DNA from: Bin87 sp965203855
GTDB lineage: Bacteria > Chloroflexota > Dehalococcoidia > Lucifugimonadales > UBA3495
NCBI GenBank assembly: GCA_965203855.1
Contig: CBDBDN010000005.1
Span: 1,302,001 to 1,366,000 of the forward strand
Direction: 5' to 3'
DNA length: 64,000 nt
The notes beneath the pieces are model-generated. The model did no database searches, was not told the DNA's origin, and was given only the letters and a program-made list of their open reading frames with translations. The position numbers and the translations under genes are program-made. The stretch's first letter is position 1. Every line of letters begins with the position of its first letter. This document shows positions 42,232 to 51,386 of this stretch, one piece after another.

Positions 42232-43290
42232 ATGGCATCCGGTCGCAGCGATGCCGCGGCGGGCGGCATTCCGCCGGTGCTGGTGTTGAGCACCGGGCGT
42301 TGCGGGTCAACGATGATTTCCGACATCTTGAACACGCATCCGCGGGTGTTGAGTCTGTCGGAGTTTTTCAGCACTACGGGGTTGGCGCCGTTCCGGCATC
42401 GGCGCCCCGGCGGCGCGCAGATGTGGCGGATTTACAGCGAGCAGTCGCATCGCACTCGCTTGATGCTGCGGGGCGATTTTGACGAGCTGCTGTATCCGTT
42501 TGGCAACGCTGGCGCGCGCTATACGCGGGCCGATGTGCCGCCGCTGCTCTGCACCACGCTGCCGCATCTAACCGACCAGTACGAAACGCTGTACGACGAA
42601 CTGGCGCAGACGGCGCCGTCCTGGCCGCGCTTGACTACCGCCGACCATTTTCGGCGGCTTTTCCAATGGCTGGGCCGGCGGCTGGGCAAAGAGGTATGGA
42701 TTGAACGCTCCGGGGCGTCGCTGCTGCTGGCGTCGCGCCTGCTGCGGGAGTTTCCGGAGGCGCGGGTAATGCACGTGTACCGGGACGGGCGGGAAACGGC
42801 GCTCTCAATGCGGTGCCACTATATGTTCAGTATGATGGTAGCCGCCATACGGGGGCTGCGGTCGCTGGGCATTGACGCGCTGCGGTCAATGTCGCAAGGG
42901 CGGCGGTGGGACAGCATCAGTCCGTGGCTGGAAGTGGTGTACAGCCGGCTGTTCTCGCCGTCGCGCCTGCCCTATGACAAGGTGCAGCTGGCCGACTACG
43001 GGCGGTTTTGGAGCGGGATGATTGAGCGCAGCCATACGCTGTTTCAGGATTTGCCGCCGGAAAAGCTGCTGAATGTGAAGTTTGAGGAAGTGCAGGCGAA
43101 CCCGGAAACCGAAATACGGCGCATTATCCGGTTTATCAGCCCGGAGTTGGCGGAGGAGCAATGGATACAAGGGGCGGCGCAGATTCCGCATCCGACGACG
43201 GGTCGGTTCGCAAGACTGGAGGCCGCAGAGCAGGCGGCGTTGACGGAAGCGTGCCGGCCGGGGTTGGAGATTTTGGAGTATCCGGCGTAG
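42232..43290 (+). CDS. Sulfotransferase-family protein
   Basis: The ATG at 42232 (GGAGG 8 nt before) gives 352 residues. The 5'-phosphosulfate loop LVLSTGRCGSTMISDIL and the 3'-phosphate-binding RVMHVYRDGRETALSM are both present, so PAPS binding is likely. A glyco- or lipid-sulfotransferase is the natural reading; the acceptor is unknown. It lies near SGNH hydrolase and acyltransferase genes, suggesting surface polysaccharide modification. The C-terminal NVKFEEVQANPETEIRRIIRFI is typical of the family. Confidence 0.85.
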   Translation: MASGRSDAAAGGIPPVLVLSTGRCGSTMISDILNTHPRVLSLSEFFSTTGLAPFRHRRPGGAQMWRIYSEQSHRTRLMLRGDFDELLYPFGNAGARYTRADVPPLLCTTLPHLTDQYETLYDELAQTAPSWPRLTTADHFRRLFQWLGRRLGKEVWIERSGASLLLASRLLREFPEARVMHVYRDGRETALSMRCHYMFSMMVAAIRGLRSLGIDALRSMSQGRRWDSISPWLEVVYSRLFSPSRLPYDKVQLADYGRFWSGMIERSHTLFQDLPPEKLLNVKFEEVQANPETEIRRIIRFISPELAEEQWIQGAAQIPHPTTGRFARLEAAEQAALTEACRPGLEILEYPA

Positions 43291-43299
43291 ATGGCGTTA

Positions 43300-43665
43300 C
43301 ATTCGCCGTCATTCCGGCACCCCCTTACCGTCATTCCGCACCCTACAACCGTCATTCCGCACCCTACAACCGTCATTCCGGCGAAAGCCGGAATCCGGCG
43401 TCGTAATCCGCCCCAACAGTAATTGAACCCGCAACCATAGATTCCGGCTTTCGCCGGAATGACGGTAAGGGGGGTTGCGTAATGGCAGTTGGGGGTTGCG
43501 TAATGGCGGTTGGGGGGTTGCGGAATGCGGTTGTGGGGTTGCGGAATGCGGTTGTGGGGTTGTGGAATGACGGTTTGGGGGGGTGTGGAATGGCAGTTGT
43601 GGGGTTGCGTAATGGTGGTTGAGAGTGTGCAATAACGGCTGGGGTTGCGTAATGGCGGCGCGGGC
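43300..43665. repeat. Palindromic MITE-like element with mirrored short-repeat arrays
   Basis: The core at 43370-43465 is preceded by CCGTCATTCCGCACCCTACAA units and followed by GTTGCGTAATGGCGGTTGGGG / GTTGCGGAATGCGGTTGTGG units that are roughly their reverse complements. The stretch has no gene and forms one extended imperfect palindrome, like the array at 11.8-12.2 kb. Confidence 0.82.
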
Positions 43666-43767
43666 ATTATGCAGTATAATGCGGTTAGGGTTGAGCCGTG
43701 CGCGGTCTGCTGATGTACTGTCGGAATTGCAGCAGGGGCGTCCGGCCCGCGACGACGAGGTTTCGCA

Positions 43768-45000
43768 ATGACGATGCCACGCACATATTTGTCTGATACC
43801 GCCAGGCCGGATACTGCCGGGCCGCCGGATACCGTGCCGGGGGCTTACCGGGATGGCTACGCGCTGGGCCGGGCGTCCAATCCGGCCCTGGCCGACCTTT
43901 ACATCCGGCATACGCTGGCGGGGGATCCGCTGGCGGATGCGGCGGTAGCGGCGCTGGCCGAGTTTGACCAGCGTACCGCGCATCGCCTGATTGACGCCGG
44001 CATGGAACGGCGCGCCGACGAGTTGGCGGATGCGCCGCCGGCCGTGCGGCATTTCTTTGAGGCCATCTCTGCGCCGCCGGAATGGCACAAGCCGGAAACG
44101 CTGCTGCCGGGAATGCGCGCCTATCATCAGAACTCGGACCTGTTCATTGCGGCCCATGTGGCCGGCGTGCTGGTCAGCGGTTTCTCGACGCTGATTTCCA
44201 AGTCCTTTTTCCGAACCGGCCGGCTCAGCGATTACGGCATACGGCGGTTGCAGCAGAACAATCGGCATCTGCTGGAAATCTGCCTGCCCGGGGGGCTGGA
44301 ACGGGACGGCGACGGCTGGAAGCTGACGGTGCGGATCCGGCTGGTGCACGCCCAGGTGCGGCGTCTGATTGAGGAATCCGGCGAATGGGATACGGCCAGT
44401 TACGGCGTACCGCTGCACGCGGCGCACGTCGCTTTTGCGTCGGCGGCGTTTTCGGCGCTGCTGCTGCGAATGGTAGGGCAGGTAGGCGCGCGGTTGAGTA
44501 CGGTAGAGCAGGACAGCTTTATGGCGATCTGGCGCTACACCGCTTGGCTGATGGGCGCGCCCGAAGCGCTGCTGTTCCGCGACTACGCCGAAGGGCTGGA
44601 ACTGTGCCGGATGGGTTTCTGCCTCGAGCCGCCGCCGGAGGAGGAATCCATCATAATGGCGAATACGCTGATTCACTCGGCGCCGCGCATCGTGGGGTAC
44701 ACCGAGCAGAACGAGCGGCGGAAGTTCGCCAATTTTGTGTATCTGGTATCGCGGGCCTTGATTGGGGATGAGCTGTCGGACCAGCTGCGGTTCCCCAAGC
44801 AGAATACAAGGGGCGCGCTATTCAAGCTGCGGCTGCAACGCCGGCTGCTGACGCTGCTGGACCGGATGTATCCGTCACGGAAACACCGGCGCCGTTCCCA
44901 CAACTTTATTACGCTGCTGGAACGGTCGCTGATTGAGGATGCGGGCATCCAATACTGGCTGCCGGATAACCTGGACGCGGACAAGGCGACGCCGTGGTAA
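43768..45000 (+). CDS. MpaB/DUF2236-type oxygenase family protein
   Basis: This 410-residue protein has AISAPPEWHKPETL, FIAAHVAGVLVSGFS, TVRIRLVHAQVRRLI, a WRYTAWLMGAPEALLF segment and ERRKFANF, which together match the oxygenase MpaB/rubber oxygenase (DUF2236) family. Members bind a haem b through conserved His residues and cleave or oxidise hydrophobic substrates. The His of RLVHAQVRR is the usual haem ligand position. GAGG lies before the ATG. The genomic neighbours (sulfotransferase, acyltransferase) hint at lipid or isoprenoid chemistry, but the substrate is unknown. Confidence 0.82.
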   Translation: MTMPRTYLSDTARPDTAGPPDTVPGAYRDGYALGRASNPALADLYIRHTLAGDPLADAAVAALAEFDQRTAHRLIDAGMERRADELADAPPAVRHFFEAISAPPEWHKPETLLPGMRAYHQNSDLFIAAHVAGVLVSGFSTLISKSFFRTGRLSDYGIRRLQQNNRHLLEICLPGGLERDGDGWKLTVRIRLVHAQVRRLIEESGEWDTASYGVPLHAAHVAFASAAFSALLLRMVGQVGARLSTVEQDSFMAIWRYTAWLMGAPEALLFRDYAEGLELCRMGFCLEPPPEEESIIMANTLIHSAPRIVGYTEQNERRKFANFVYLVSRALIGDELSDQLRFPKQNTRGALFKLRLQRRLLTLLDRMYPSRKHRRRSHNFITLLERSLIEDAGIQYWLPDNLDADKATPW

Positions 45001-45054
45001 GGCGGGCGGTTGGCATGGATAAAGGGGATGAATGGGATGGCGGCATTTCTTATA

Positions 45055-45245
45055 ATTCGCCGTCGTTCCGTCCTACTAACCGTCGTTCTGCCCTAATAAC
45101 CGTCATTCCGGCGCAAGCCGGAATCCAGCATCGCAATTCGCTACTACGGTAATGGAACCAGCAACCATAGATTCCGGCTTTCGCCGGAATGACGGTTAGT
45201 AGGCCGGAATGACGGTTAGATGGCCGGAATGACGGTTAGTAGTAT
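45055..45245. repeat. Palindromic MITE-like element with short-repeat tails
   Basis: The core at 45100-45195 has arms CCGTCATTCCGGCGCAAG / CTTTCGCCGGAATGACGG. Short GTCGTTCTGCCCTAATAAC-type units precede it and GGCCGGAATGACGGTTAGTA units follow. A GGCATGGATAAAGGGGAT motif at 45013 is related to the ones near 13.3 and 25.3 kb. Confidence 0.82.
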
Positions 45246-45278
45246 GGGCTGGCAGTTGATAACGGGGGATAGCTGGCG

Positions 45279-46388
45279 ATGACGCGGTTTCATGATTTGG
45301 ATGCGCTGCGGGCTTTTGCGATGCTGCTGGGCATCGTGCTGCACGCTACGGTTTTTTTGCTGCCGGGCGCAGAGCCGACCCCGCTGTGGCCGGTGCAGCT
45401 GGATTACGCCTACGAGGTGGAGCCGGCGCGCAATCCCTATGCCTACGTGCTGCTGCTGATTCACGGGATGCGGATGCCCATATTCTTTATGTTGAGCGGG
45501 TTTTTCACGGCGATGATGTGGCAGTCGCGGGGGCTGCGCCGCTTGGGGGAGCATCGCTTGAAGCGCATCGGCCTGCCGCTGCTGATCTTTCTGTTCACCA
45601 TCATACCGCTGACTTACTGGCTGTCGTGGCCGGACGAGTTCACCCCGCTGGCCTGGCTGACGGCGTGGCTGCTGGGGCTGTTTCATCTGTGGTTTCTGCT
45701 GTATCTGCTGGTGATGGCGGCGGCGTTTATGATTTTGGCGCGGCTGGGGCTGCAATTTCGGCATTGGGGCTGGTGGCTGCTGATACCGCTGACGCTGCTG
45801 CCGCAGTACTTTAACCAGCACGGGTTTGGCGCCGACACGCCGGACGGCCTGCTGCCTGAGCCGCAGATTATCGGCTTGTACAGCGTGTTTTTTGTGTTCG
45901 GCATATTTTTCTACCAGCGGGGCATTGCGGTGCGGCGGTGGTGGACCTGGGGGATACTGCCGGCCCTGATCATCTTTCCCTTTGGATTGCTGTTCACTTA
46001 CCCGGACCGGGCGGCCGGTGGGGTGGCGGCGGCGTGGACGCCCTATGCGGCGGCGCTGCTGAAATGCGCTTACGCCTGGCTGATGCTGTTCGGGATGATG
46101 GGGCTGTTCCGCTGGGCGATGGCCAAGGAACGGTTCTGGGTGCGTTATATGTCGGACGCATCCTATTGGCTGTATGTGGCGCACGTGCCGCTGATAATCG
46201 CCGGGCAGCAGCTGGCGGCGGCGGCGGACGCCAACCCGCATCTGGCGTTTGCGCTGATACTGGGCGGCGCAACGGGCATCTTGCTGCTGATTTACCAGCT
46301 GGGGATACGCTACACGCCAATCGGCACGATGCTGAACGGCAAGCGGACGCGGCGGCGGCCGGCCCATTCCATAGCAGCCGGGGGTTGA
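45279..46388 (+). CDS. Acyltransferase 3 (MdoC/OpgC-like) membrane protein
   Basis: This 369-residue protein has about ten hydrophobic helices. It begins FHDLDALRAFAMLLGIVLH, the conserved D-R-A-F and active His of acyltransferase 3 proteins, and continues with MRMPIFFMLSGFF and RRLGEHRLKRIGLPLL. The C-terminal SYWLYVAHVPLII helix is also typical. Members transfer acetyl, succinyl or similar groups to surface glucans or peptidoglycan. Which substrate is not evident. Confidence 0.85.
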   Translation: MTRFHDLDALRAFAMLLGIVLHATVFLLPGAEPTPLWPVQLDYAYEVEPARNPYAYVLLLIHGMRMPIFFMLSGFFTAMMWQSRGLRRLGEHRLKRIGLPLLIFLFTIIPLTYWLSWPDEFTPLAWLTAWLLGLFHLWFLLYLLVMAAAFMILARLGLQFRHWGWWLLIPLTLLPQYFNQHGFGADTPDGLLPEPQIIGLYSVFFVFGIFFYQRGIAVRRWWTWGILPALIIFPFGLLFTYPDRAAGGVAAAWTPYAAALLKCAYAWLMLFGMMGLFRWAMAKERFWVRYMSDASYWLYVAHVPLIIAGQQLAAAADANPHLAFALILGGATGILLLIYQLGIRYTPIGTMLNGKRTRRRPAHSIAAGG

Positions 46389-46464
46389 CGCAGAGGCGCA
46401 GAGACGGGCTTTTGGGCAATGGCATGGCTGAACGGGATGGACGGGATAAGTGGGGGAATGGGTT

Positions 46465-46524
46465 GAAACATAAGCGTTACCTTTTGGCAACAGATTATTC
46501 ACATTGGCGCAACAGGGGGTTAAC
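46465..46524 (+). promoter_or_regulatory. Six 11-bp-phased GlnR-like boxes upstream of amt-1
   Basis: Six pentamers ending in AC occur every 11 bp: GAAAC 46465, GTTAC 46476, GCAAC 46487, TTCAC 46498, GCAAC 46509 and TTAAC 46520. Alternating GTnAC and GAAAC-type boxes with 6-nt gaps is the known arrangement for GlnR (an OmpR-type nitrogen regulator). The last four align, with the same spacing and a shared following ATTAGG, with the boxes upstream of amt-2. The ATG lies 113 bp downstream. Confidence 0.7.
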
Positions 46525-46636
46525 ACGGGGTGATTAGGATGATGGCCGTTACATTCGTCGGAGACGCCGCCCACAGCGTGGGGCCACGCGCTGCGCGACG
46601 ACGCTTTAACCGACAGAACCGCACAGGAGGTTTTGT

Positions 46637-48085
46637 ATGTTATCGGCCACATTATCCGCAATCAGCATCAATCGCTGGGCAATCAGTCGCGGCGCAATCA
46701 GCCGCGGCGCAATCGGCCACGGCGTTGCCGCGGTGAAAGAATACCCCTTTTCCCTGCGGCGGACGCTGCTGGCATTGCTGGTAGGACTGCTGGCAGTAAG
46801 CGCGCTTGCCGGGTTCAACGCCGTCTTTGCCGACGGCCATCCGGTTGAGGAGCACATCGCCTGGAACACGAGCTATGTGGACAATGTCGTTACGATTGTC
46901 GCGGCGGCATTGGTGTTCCTGATGCAGGCCGGGTTCGCCTTTCTGGGCGCCGGCCTGATTCGTTCCAAGAACACGACCAACTACCTCACCAAGTCGTTTA
47001 TGGACTTTGCCATCGCCTCGCTGGGATACTGGGCTTTCGGGTTCGCCCTGATGATGGGCAGCACGGCCAGCGGCATCATCGGCGTGGACGGCTGGTTCCT
47101 GACCAGCGGCGACTATGTGGGCTGGCTGTTCCAGATGGTGTTCGCCGCGACCGCCGCCACCATCGTAGCCGGCGCAATGGCGGAACGCACCAAACTGCAA
47201 GCCTATCTGGCGTACAGCTTTATCGTATCGGCGCTGATTTACCCCGTCTATGGACACTGGATGTGGGCGGACGGCGGCTGGCTGACCAGCCTGGGCGCGA
47301 TGGACTACGCCGGTTCGGGCGTGGTGCACGCGGTGGGCGGCTTTGTGGCATTGGCCGGCGCAATGGTCGTCGGGCCGCGCATCGGCAAGTTCGTGGGCGG
47401 CAAGGCGCAGGAACTGCCGGCGCACAGTACGCCCTTTGTGGTGATTGGCACTTTCATCCTGTTTTTCGGATGGTTCGGGTTCAACATCAACACGGGGGAC
47501 AACATCGGGCTGAACGCCGTCAACACGCTGCTGGCCGGCGCGACGGGCGCCGTGGTCGCCCTGTACATCAGCCTGATTGCCAAGGGCAAGGCGGACATTC
47601 TGATAGCGTGCAACGGCGCGCTGGCCGGACTGGTAGGCATCACGGCGCCGGTGTCCTATGTGGATCCGTGGGCCGCCGTAGTGATTGGGGCCATTGCCGC
47701 GCCGATTATGTACGGGTCGGTTATGTTCGTGGAACGGGTGCTGAAAGTTGACGACCCGGTAGGGGCGATCAGCGTTCACGGCGTAACCGGACTGTGGGGA
47801 CTGCTGGCGGTAGCGATCTTTGCCAGCGGGGCGGATGCGGCGGTAGCCGGCGGCGCGCGGTACGACGGCACGCTGGGCCTGGTAGCGGGCAGCGCCGGGC
47901 TGATTGGGCCGCAGCTGCTGGCGATGGTTGCGGTAGTAGGGTGGTCGCTGATTACCGGGTTTGCGCTGTTCTACCTGCTGAAGTTCACGATGGGCGTGCG
48001 CGTCAGCGAGGTAGAGGAAGCGGAGGGGCTGGACATCTCCGAGCACGGCATCCAGACCTACCCGGAGGCGGCGGCAACCAGCTAG
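46637..48085 (+). CDS. amt: Ammonium transporter Amt-1
   Basis: AGGAGG before the ATG at 46637 and 482 residues, with a predicted signal peptide (RRTLLALLVGLLAVSALAG). Then come 11 membrane helices with Amt hallmarks: AGFAFLGAGLIRSKN, FVIFGWFGFNINTGD-type region, AGALVVGPRIGK-like and SVHGVTGLWGLLA containing the pore His. The tail (DISEHGIQTYPE) matches the Amt C-terminal region. N-terminal residues 9-28 show a repeat (ISRGAISRGAIGHG), visible in the DNA, absent from relatives. It imports ammonium. A GlnR-like array lies upstream, and a terminator follows. No glnK/glnB gene follows it here. Confidence 0.93.
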   Translation: MLSATLSAISINRWAISRGAISRGAIGHGVAAVKEYPFSLRRTLLALLVGLLAVSALAGFNAVFADGHPVEEHIAWNTSYVDNVVTIVAAALVFLMQAGFAFLGAGLIRSKNTTNYLTKSFMDFAIASLGYWAFGFALMMGSTASGIIGVDGWFLTSGDYVGWLFQMVFAATAATIVAGAMAERTKLQAYLAYSFIVSALIYPVYGHWMWADGGWLTSLGAMDYAGSGVVHAVGGFVALAGAMVVGPRIGKFVGGKAQELPAHSTPFVVIGTFILFFGWFGFNINTGDNIGLNAVNTLLAGATGAVVALYISLIAKGKADILIACNGALAGLVGITAPVSYVDPWAAVVIGAIAAPIMYGSVMFVERVLKVDDPVGAISVHGVTGLWGLLAVAIFASGADAAVAGGARYDGTLGLVAGSAGLIGPQLLAMVAVVGWSLITGFALFYLLKFTMGVRVSEVEEAEGLDISEHGIQTYPEAAATS

Positions 48086-48120
48086 TCCGGCGGCGTCAAG
48101 CGGAACTTTCCTCTCCTCAC

Positions 48121-48163
48121 GGCGGGAGACGGGGGCGGTGGCCACCCCCGTCCCCCGCTTTTC
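48121..48163 (+). terminator. Rho-independent terminator after amt-1
   Basis: A GC-rich stem (GCGGG-A-GACGGGGG pairing with CCCCCGTC-CCCGC) around a TGGCCA-type loop is followed by TTTTCT. It begins 36 bp past the amt stop. Confidence 0.75.
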
Positions 48164-48253
48164 TGCCGGCCTTATCCCCGGCCCATCGCTGTGATAGAAT
48201 AATATCCTTGGGCGCATCCCTATCGCTTACAGCGAAAGCAGGAATAGATCGCG

Positions 48254-48750
48254 ATGACTGCTAAATCTATTGTAGTGAATACCACTGTCAATGTTCCGGT
48301 GTACACTACGCCCGCCGGCTACGCGCGCCTGGACGAAGTGCTGACGGCTAATCGCTGTCTGTATAACGCGGCGTTGCAGCACCGCCGGGACGCCTACAAG
48401 ATGGCGGGCCACAGCATCAGCAAAGCGGCTCAATCGCGCGAGTTAACGCTGATTGGCGATGATGCCCCGTTCTGGAAATCAGTCAGCCGCCGAATCGCCG
48501 TTGGCACGCTGGAACGCATAGACCTTGCCTTTGCCGCATTCTTTCGTCGCATCAAGGCCGGAGAGAAACCGGGCTACCCTCGATTCAAAAGCGCATCCCG
48601 TTTCAATACCTTGACAATGTACGTTGAGCCGGCGTGGTTCAAGACGCCCCGGCGTATCCGCGTAAAAGGCTTGCCCCTGCTGCGCCTGCGCGCCCCACTG
48701 CCCGAGGGCAAGCCGTTGACGCTGCGTTTAATCCGCCGCCGCCATTGGTC
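48254..48750 (+). pseudogene. TnpB (IS200/IS605 OrfB) N-terminal fragment
   Basis: The first ~165 codons read as the TnpB N-terminal region: LTANRCLYNAALQHRRDAYK, IGDDAPFWKSVSRRIAVGTLERIDLAFAAFFRRIKAGEKPGYPRFKS. After about 48750 the reading frame has no TnpB-like content, and the catalytic RuvC and zinc-finger parts are missing. TnpA is not adjacent. It is a truncated insertion sequence remnant that ends close to the start of the next gene. Confidence 0.82.
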
Positions 48751-48827
48751 AAGAAGACAAAACCCACCTACAAAGACCGGCACAATGCTGCCATCCGCAA
48801 ATCGATGCGTTGCACAGGAGGCTAATC

Positions 48828-49502
48828 GTGAAAACCCTAACTACCGCCTTCATCGCCCTGACCGCTGCCGCTATGTTGGCCTGTGCCCCCACCACCGAAC
48901 TGGACCACTCCGCACTCGTACCGATTCCAACTGTTGAACTGGATGACCCGACACCACCGGGGTTCCCCCGGTTTGTGATCACCGCCACGCCTTACCCTAC
49001 ATACACGCCTTACCCTACATACACGCCTTACCCTACATACACGCCCTACCCTACATACACGCCTTACCCTACATATACGCCCTACCCTCCGCCGGCGACT
49101 ACCTTTACGCCGTATCCTACGGCTACGCCCCGACTGACATATACGCCTTACCCTACGCTAACCCGTCGACCTCCAACTCCTACACCTGCGCTTCCAATGT
49201 ATCATGTTGGGGGACGTAAAACCCCGTGGGCAACGATGGAGCGCGGCGAAACCATCATCTTACCCAATGTCCTCGAGGTGGCCGGTGGCCAGCCGCCGTA
49301 CACTTACAGGAGCATGATCGACGAGGGTCTGGGCGTTACCATAGAGCGGGTGAACGACCATGACCTGCGCATTACGGTGGGCAATGACATGGCGGCTGAT
49401 TATCACAGCCGACACGGCGTTGCCCAGTGGGTATTCTGGATTGGAGACCAAACCGACGCCCGCACCCGTGTAGTGAATGGAGCCGTGTGTGTTGCCGGCT
49501 GA
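48828..49502 (+). CDS. Lipoprotein with TYTPYP repeat
   Basis: AGGAGG at 48816-48821 points to the GTG at 48828. The lipobox AAMLAC (Cys about 17) follows a signal peptide. Residues ~55-100 hold six repeats of a YPTYTP hexapeptide, encoded by an 18-bp direct repeat (CTTACCCTACATACACGC) at 48990-49090. The C-terminal ~110 residues (GRKTPWATMERGETIILPN, PPYTYRSMIDEGLGVTI) form a beta-sandwich-like domain of the cadherin/Ig-like type. The Pro/Thr/Tyr repeat should be an extended stalk, putting the domain away from the surface. Confidence 0.8.
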   Translation: MKTLTTAFIALTAAAMLACAPTTELDHSALVPIPTVELDDPTPPGFPRFVITATPYPTYTPYPTYTPYPTYTPYPTYTPYPTYTPYPPPATTFTPYPTATPRLTYTPYPTLTRRPPTPTPALPMYHVGGRKTPWATMERGETIILPNVLEVAGGQPPYTYRSMIDEGLGVTIERVNDHDLRITVGNDMAADYHSRHGVAQWVFWIGDQTDARTRVVNGAVCVAG

Positions 49503-49641
49503 CGGCGGGCCTATCCGAGCGTGGAGTACAGCCTGCCCGGGCAATCACTAACCCCCTACTTGCGCTGCCGTAACTGGATGGTTCGGACGGCATCCCAATA
49601 CGGGCGGTGGCGCGCGGGTGGATAGGTTCCGATGGTTTGGA

Positions 49642-49668
49642 TTCCGGCTTGCGCCGGAATGACGGGGC
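49642..49668. repeat. Single palindromic arm
   Basis: ATTCCGGCTTGCGCCGGAATGACGG, one solitary arm of the window-wide palindromic element, without its partner. The rest of the gap between the lipoprotein and amt-2 has no gene but carries the GlnR-like boxes. Confidence 0.7.
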
Positions 49669-49708
49669 ATAGGTGGAATAATGGCGTGGCGGGATGCAAC
49701 GGGTTGGC

Positions 49709-49746
49709 GTAACAGATTCGTAACATTTTCGTTATTGATATGTAAC
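49709..49746 (+). promoter_or_regulatory. Four 11-bp-phased GlnR-like boxes upstream of amt-2
   Basis: GTAAC 49709, GTAAC 49720, GTTAT 49731 and GTAAC 49742 are spaced by exactly 11 bp. They align with boxes three to six before amt-1 (46487-46524), including AGATT and ACATT between boxes and the ATTAGG that follows. amt-2 starts 151 bp downstream. Confidence 0.68.
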
Positions 49747-49896
49747 ACCGGAAAATTAGGCTGGAAACGCTTGAGCTACCTGGAATCCGACGGCGCGGCC
49801 ACTTTTGCCGTCGGCGCAGCCGGGGGGTCGATCCGGGCCGGGCGGCGTCGGGCGCAATATCGGCAGCGAATGCCGAGCAGTTGAGGAGACGGCATT

Positions 49897-51121
49897 ATGG
49901 AGTTCAGCGACCTGGAAGTATTATCCTTTCTGGTATCTGCGGCGCTGGTGTTTGTGATGGTGCCGGGGCTGGCGCTGTTCTACGGCGGGCTGGTGCGCCA
50001 CAAGAATGTCATCGGCACGATGATGCACTCGGTGGCCGCCATCGGGGTAGTCAGCGTGGTGTGGGTGCTGTGGGGTTACAGCCTGGCGTTCAGCAACAGC
50101 GCGGGCGGCCTGGGCTTTGTGGGGGATTTGGGCAAGTTCGGGATGATTGGCGTCGCGCCGGACGAACAGGCGTTTATGGCCTTTCAGGGGATGTTCGCCA
50201 TCATCACGGTAGCGCTGATTGCCGGCGGGTTCGCCGAGCGGTTCAAGTTTTCGTCCTACATTGTGTTTGCCGCGCTGTGGGTTACGATTGTCTATGCGCC
50301 GCTGTGCCATTGGGTATGGGGCGGCGGCTGGCTGGGCAATCTGGGCCCGCTGCTGGGGATGAGCGAAGCGGGGTTCGCGCTGGATTTCGCCGGCGGCACG
50401 GTGGTGCATATCGCCTCGGGGACGGCGGCGTTGGCGGCGGCGTTGATAGTGGGGCGGCGCACCGGGTTCGGGGCGGTAGCCTTGACGCCGGACAATGTGC
50501 CGCTGGTGCTGCTGGGCGCCGGGTTGCTGTGGTTCGGCTGGTTCGGCTTTAACGCCGGCAGCAGTTTCAACCTGTCCAGCGGCGATGCGGCCAACGCCTT
50601 TGTGGTAACCAACGCGGCGGCGGCCACGGCGATGTCGTCCTGGTCGGTAGTGTCCTGGTTCTTTACGCGGCGGCCGTCGGCCAGCGGCGCGGCGGCCGGC
50701 GCCGTAGCCGGGCTGGTCGCGATTACGCCGGCGGCGGGTTTTGTGGGCGTGATGCCGGCCATCATCATCGGGGCCGGCGCCGGGGCGGTATGCTTTGCGG
50801 CGGTAGAGCTGATCCACAAGCTGCGGATTGACGACTCGCTGGATGTGTTCGGCATACACGGGATTGGCGGCATCTGGGGCGCGCTGGCGACGGGGCCTGT
50901 TCGTCGGCGTCGGGTTCGGCGCGTTGGACGCCGATGTAACGCGGGTGGAGCAGGTGCTGTACCAGCTAATCGGCATCGGAGCCGCTTTCGGATGGTCGTT
51001 TGTGGTGTCCAGCATCATCCTGCTGGCGCTGAAATACACCATCGGGCTGCGGGTTACGGACGCGGAGGAGGAAGTGGGAATTGACCTGACGCAGCACGGA
51101 GAGGGGAGCATGAGCCGGTAA
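49897..51121 (+). pseudogene. amt: Ammonium transporter Amt-2, one frameshift near the 3' end
   Basis: The protein starts MEFSDLEVLSFLVSAALVFV without a signal peptide and has PGLALFYGGLVRHKN, FGWFGFNAGSSFN and the pore-site IHGIGGIWGALATG. It then changes frame at 50893-50897 (one extra C in GGGGCCTG) and continues as LFVGVGFGALDADVT..WSFVVSSIILLALKYTIGLRVTDAEEEVGIDLTQHGEG to 51121. The restored protein is 407 residues and complete. As written, the last membrane helix and the regulatory tail are lost. A sequencing insertion is as likely as real decay. Confidence 0.85.
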
Positions 51122-51138
51122 GCAGGCAGCCGTAAATC

Positions 51139-51204
51139 CGTTGCTCCGGTGAAAGCCGCAGTCCATCCGATGCGCCCGGATTCCGGCTTGCGCCGGAATG
51201 ACGG
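51139..51204. repeat. Incomplete palindromic MITE-like element
   Basis: A degenerate left arm (GCTCCGGTGAAAGCCGCAGTC) and intact right arm (GATTCCGGCTTGCGCCGGAATGACGG) flank CATCCGATGCGCCC, which also occurs near 4590. Confidence 0.65.
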
Positions 51205-51386
51205 GGGAAAGTTTGGAATGACGGTGTGGGGATTTGGAATGACGGGTACAATGGGCCGCATTATGTGATATGATACTGGCCGCCCCGTCCCGGCGGCGTT
51301 GTCCGACGGCGGGGCGGCGGTATGACGCAAGTCAAGCGCAAAGCATCCGAAACTAGCGCATCAAAATCAAAGGAGAGCAACGCAAG

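Noticed and set aside
45216..48217. Two long minus-strand frames opposite acyltransferase and amt-1
   Set aside because: Antisense to well-defined membrane proteins; Arg/Gln/His-rich shadow composition.
48990..49095. Possible CRISPR-like array of short repeats
   Set aside because: Units are 18 bp, contiguous, in frame and encode a protein repeat; no spacers.
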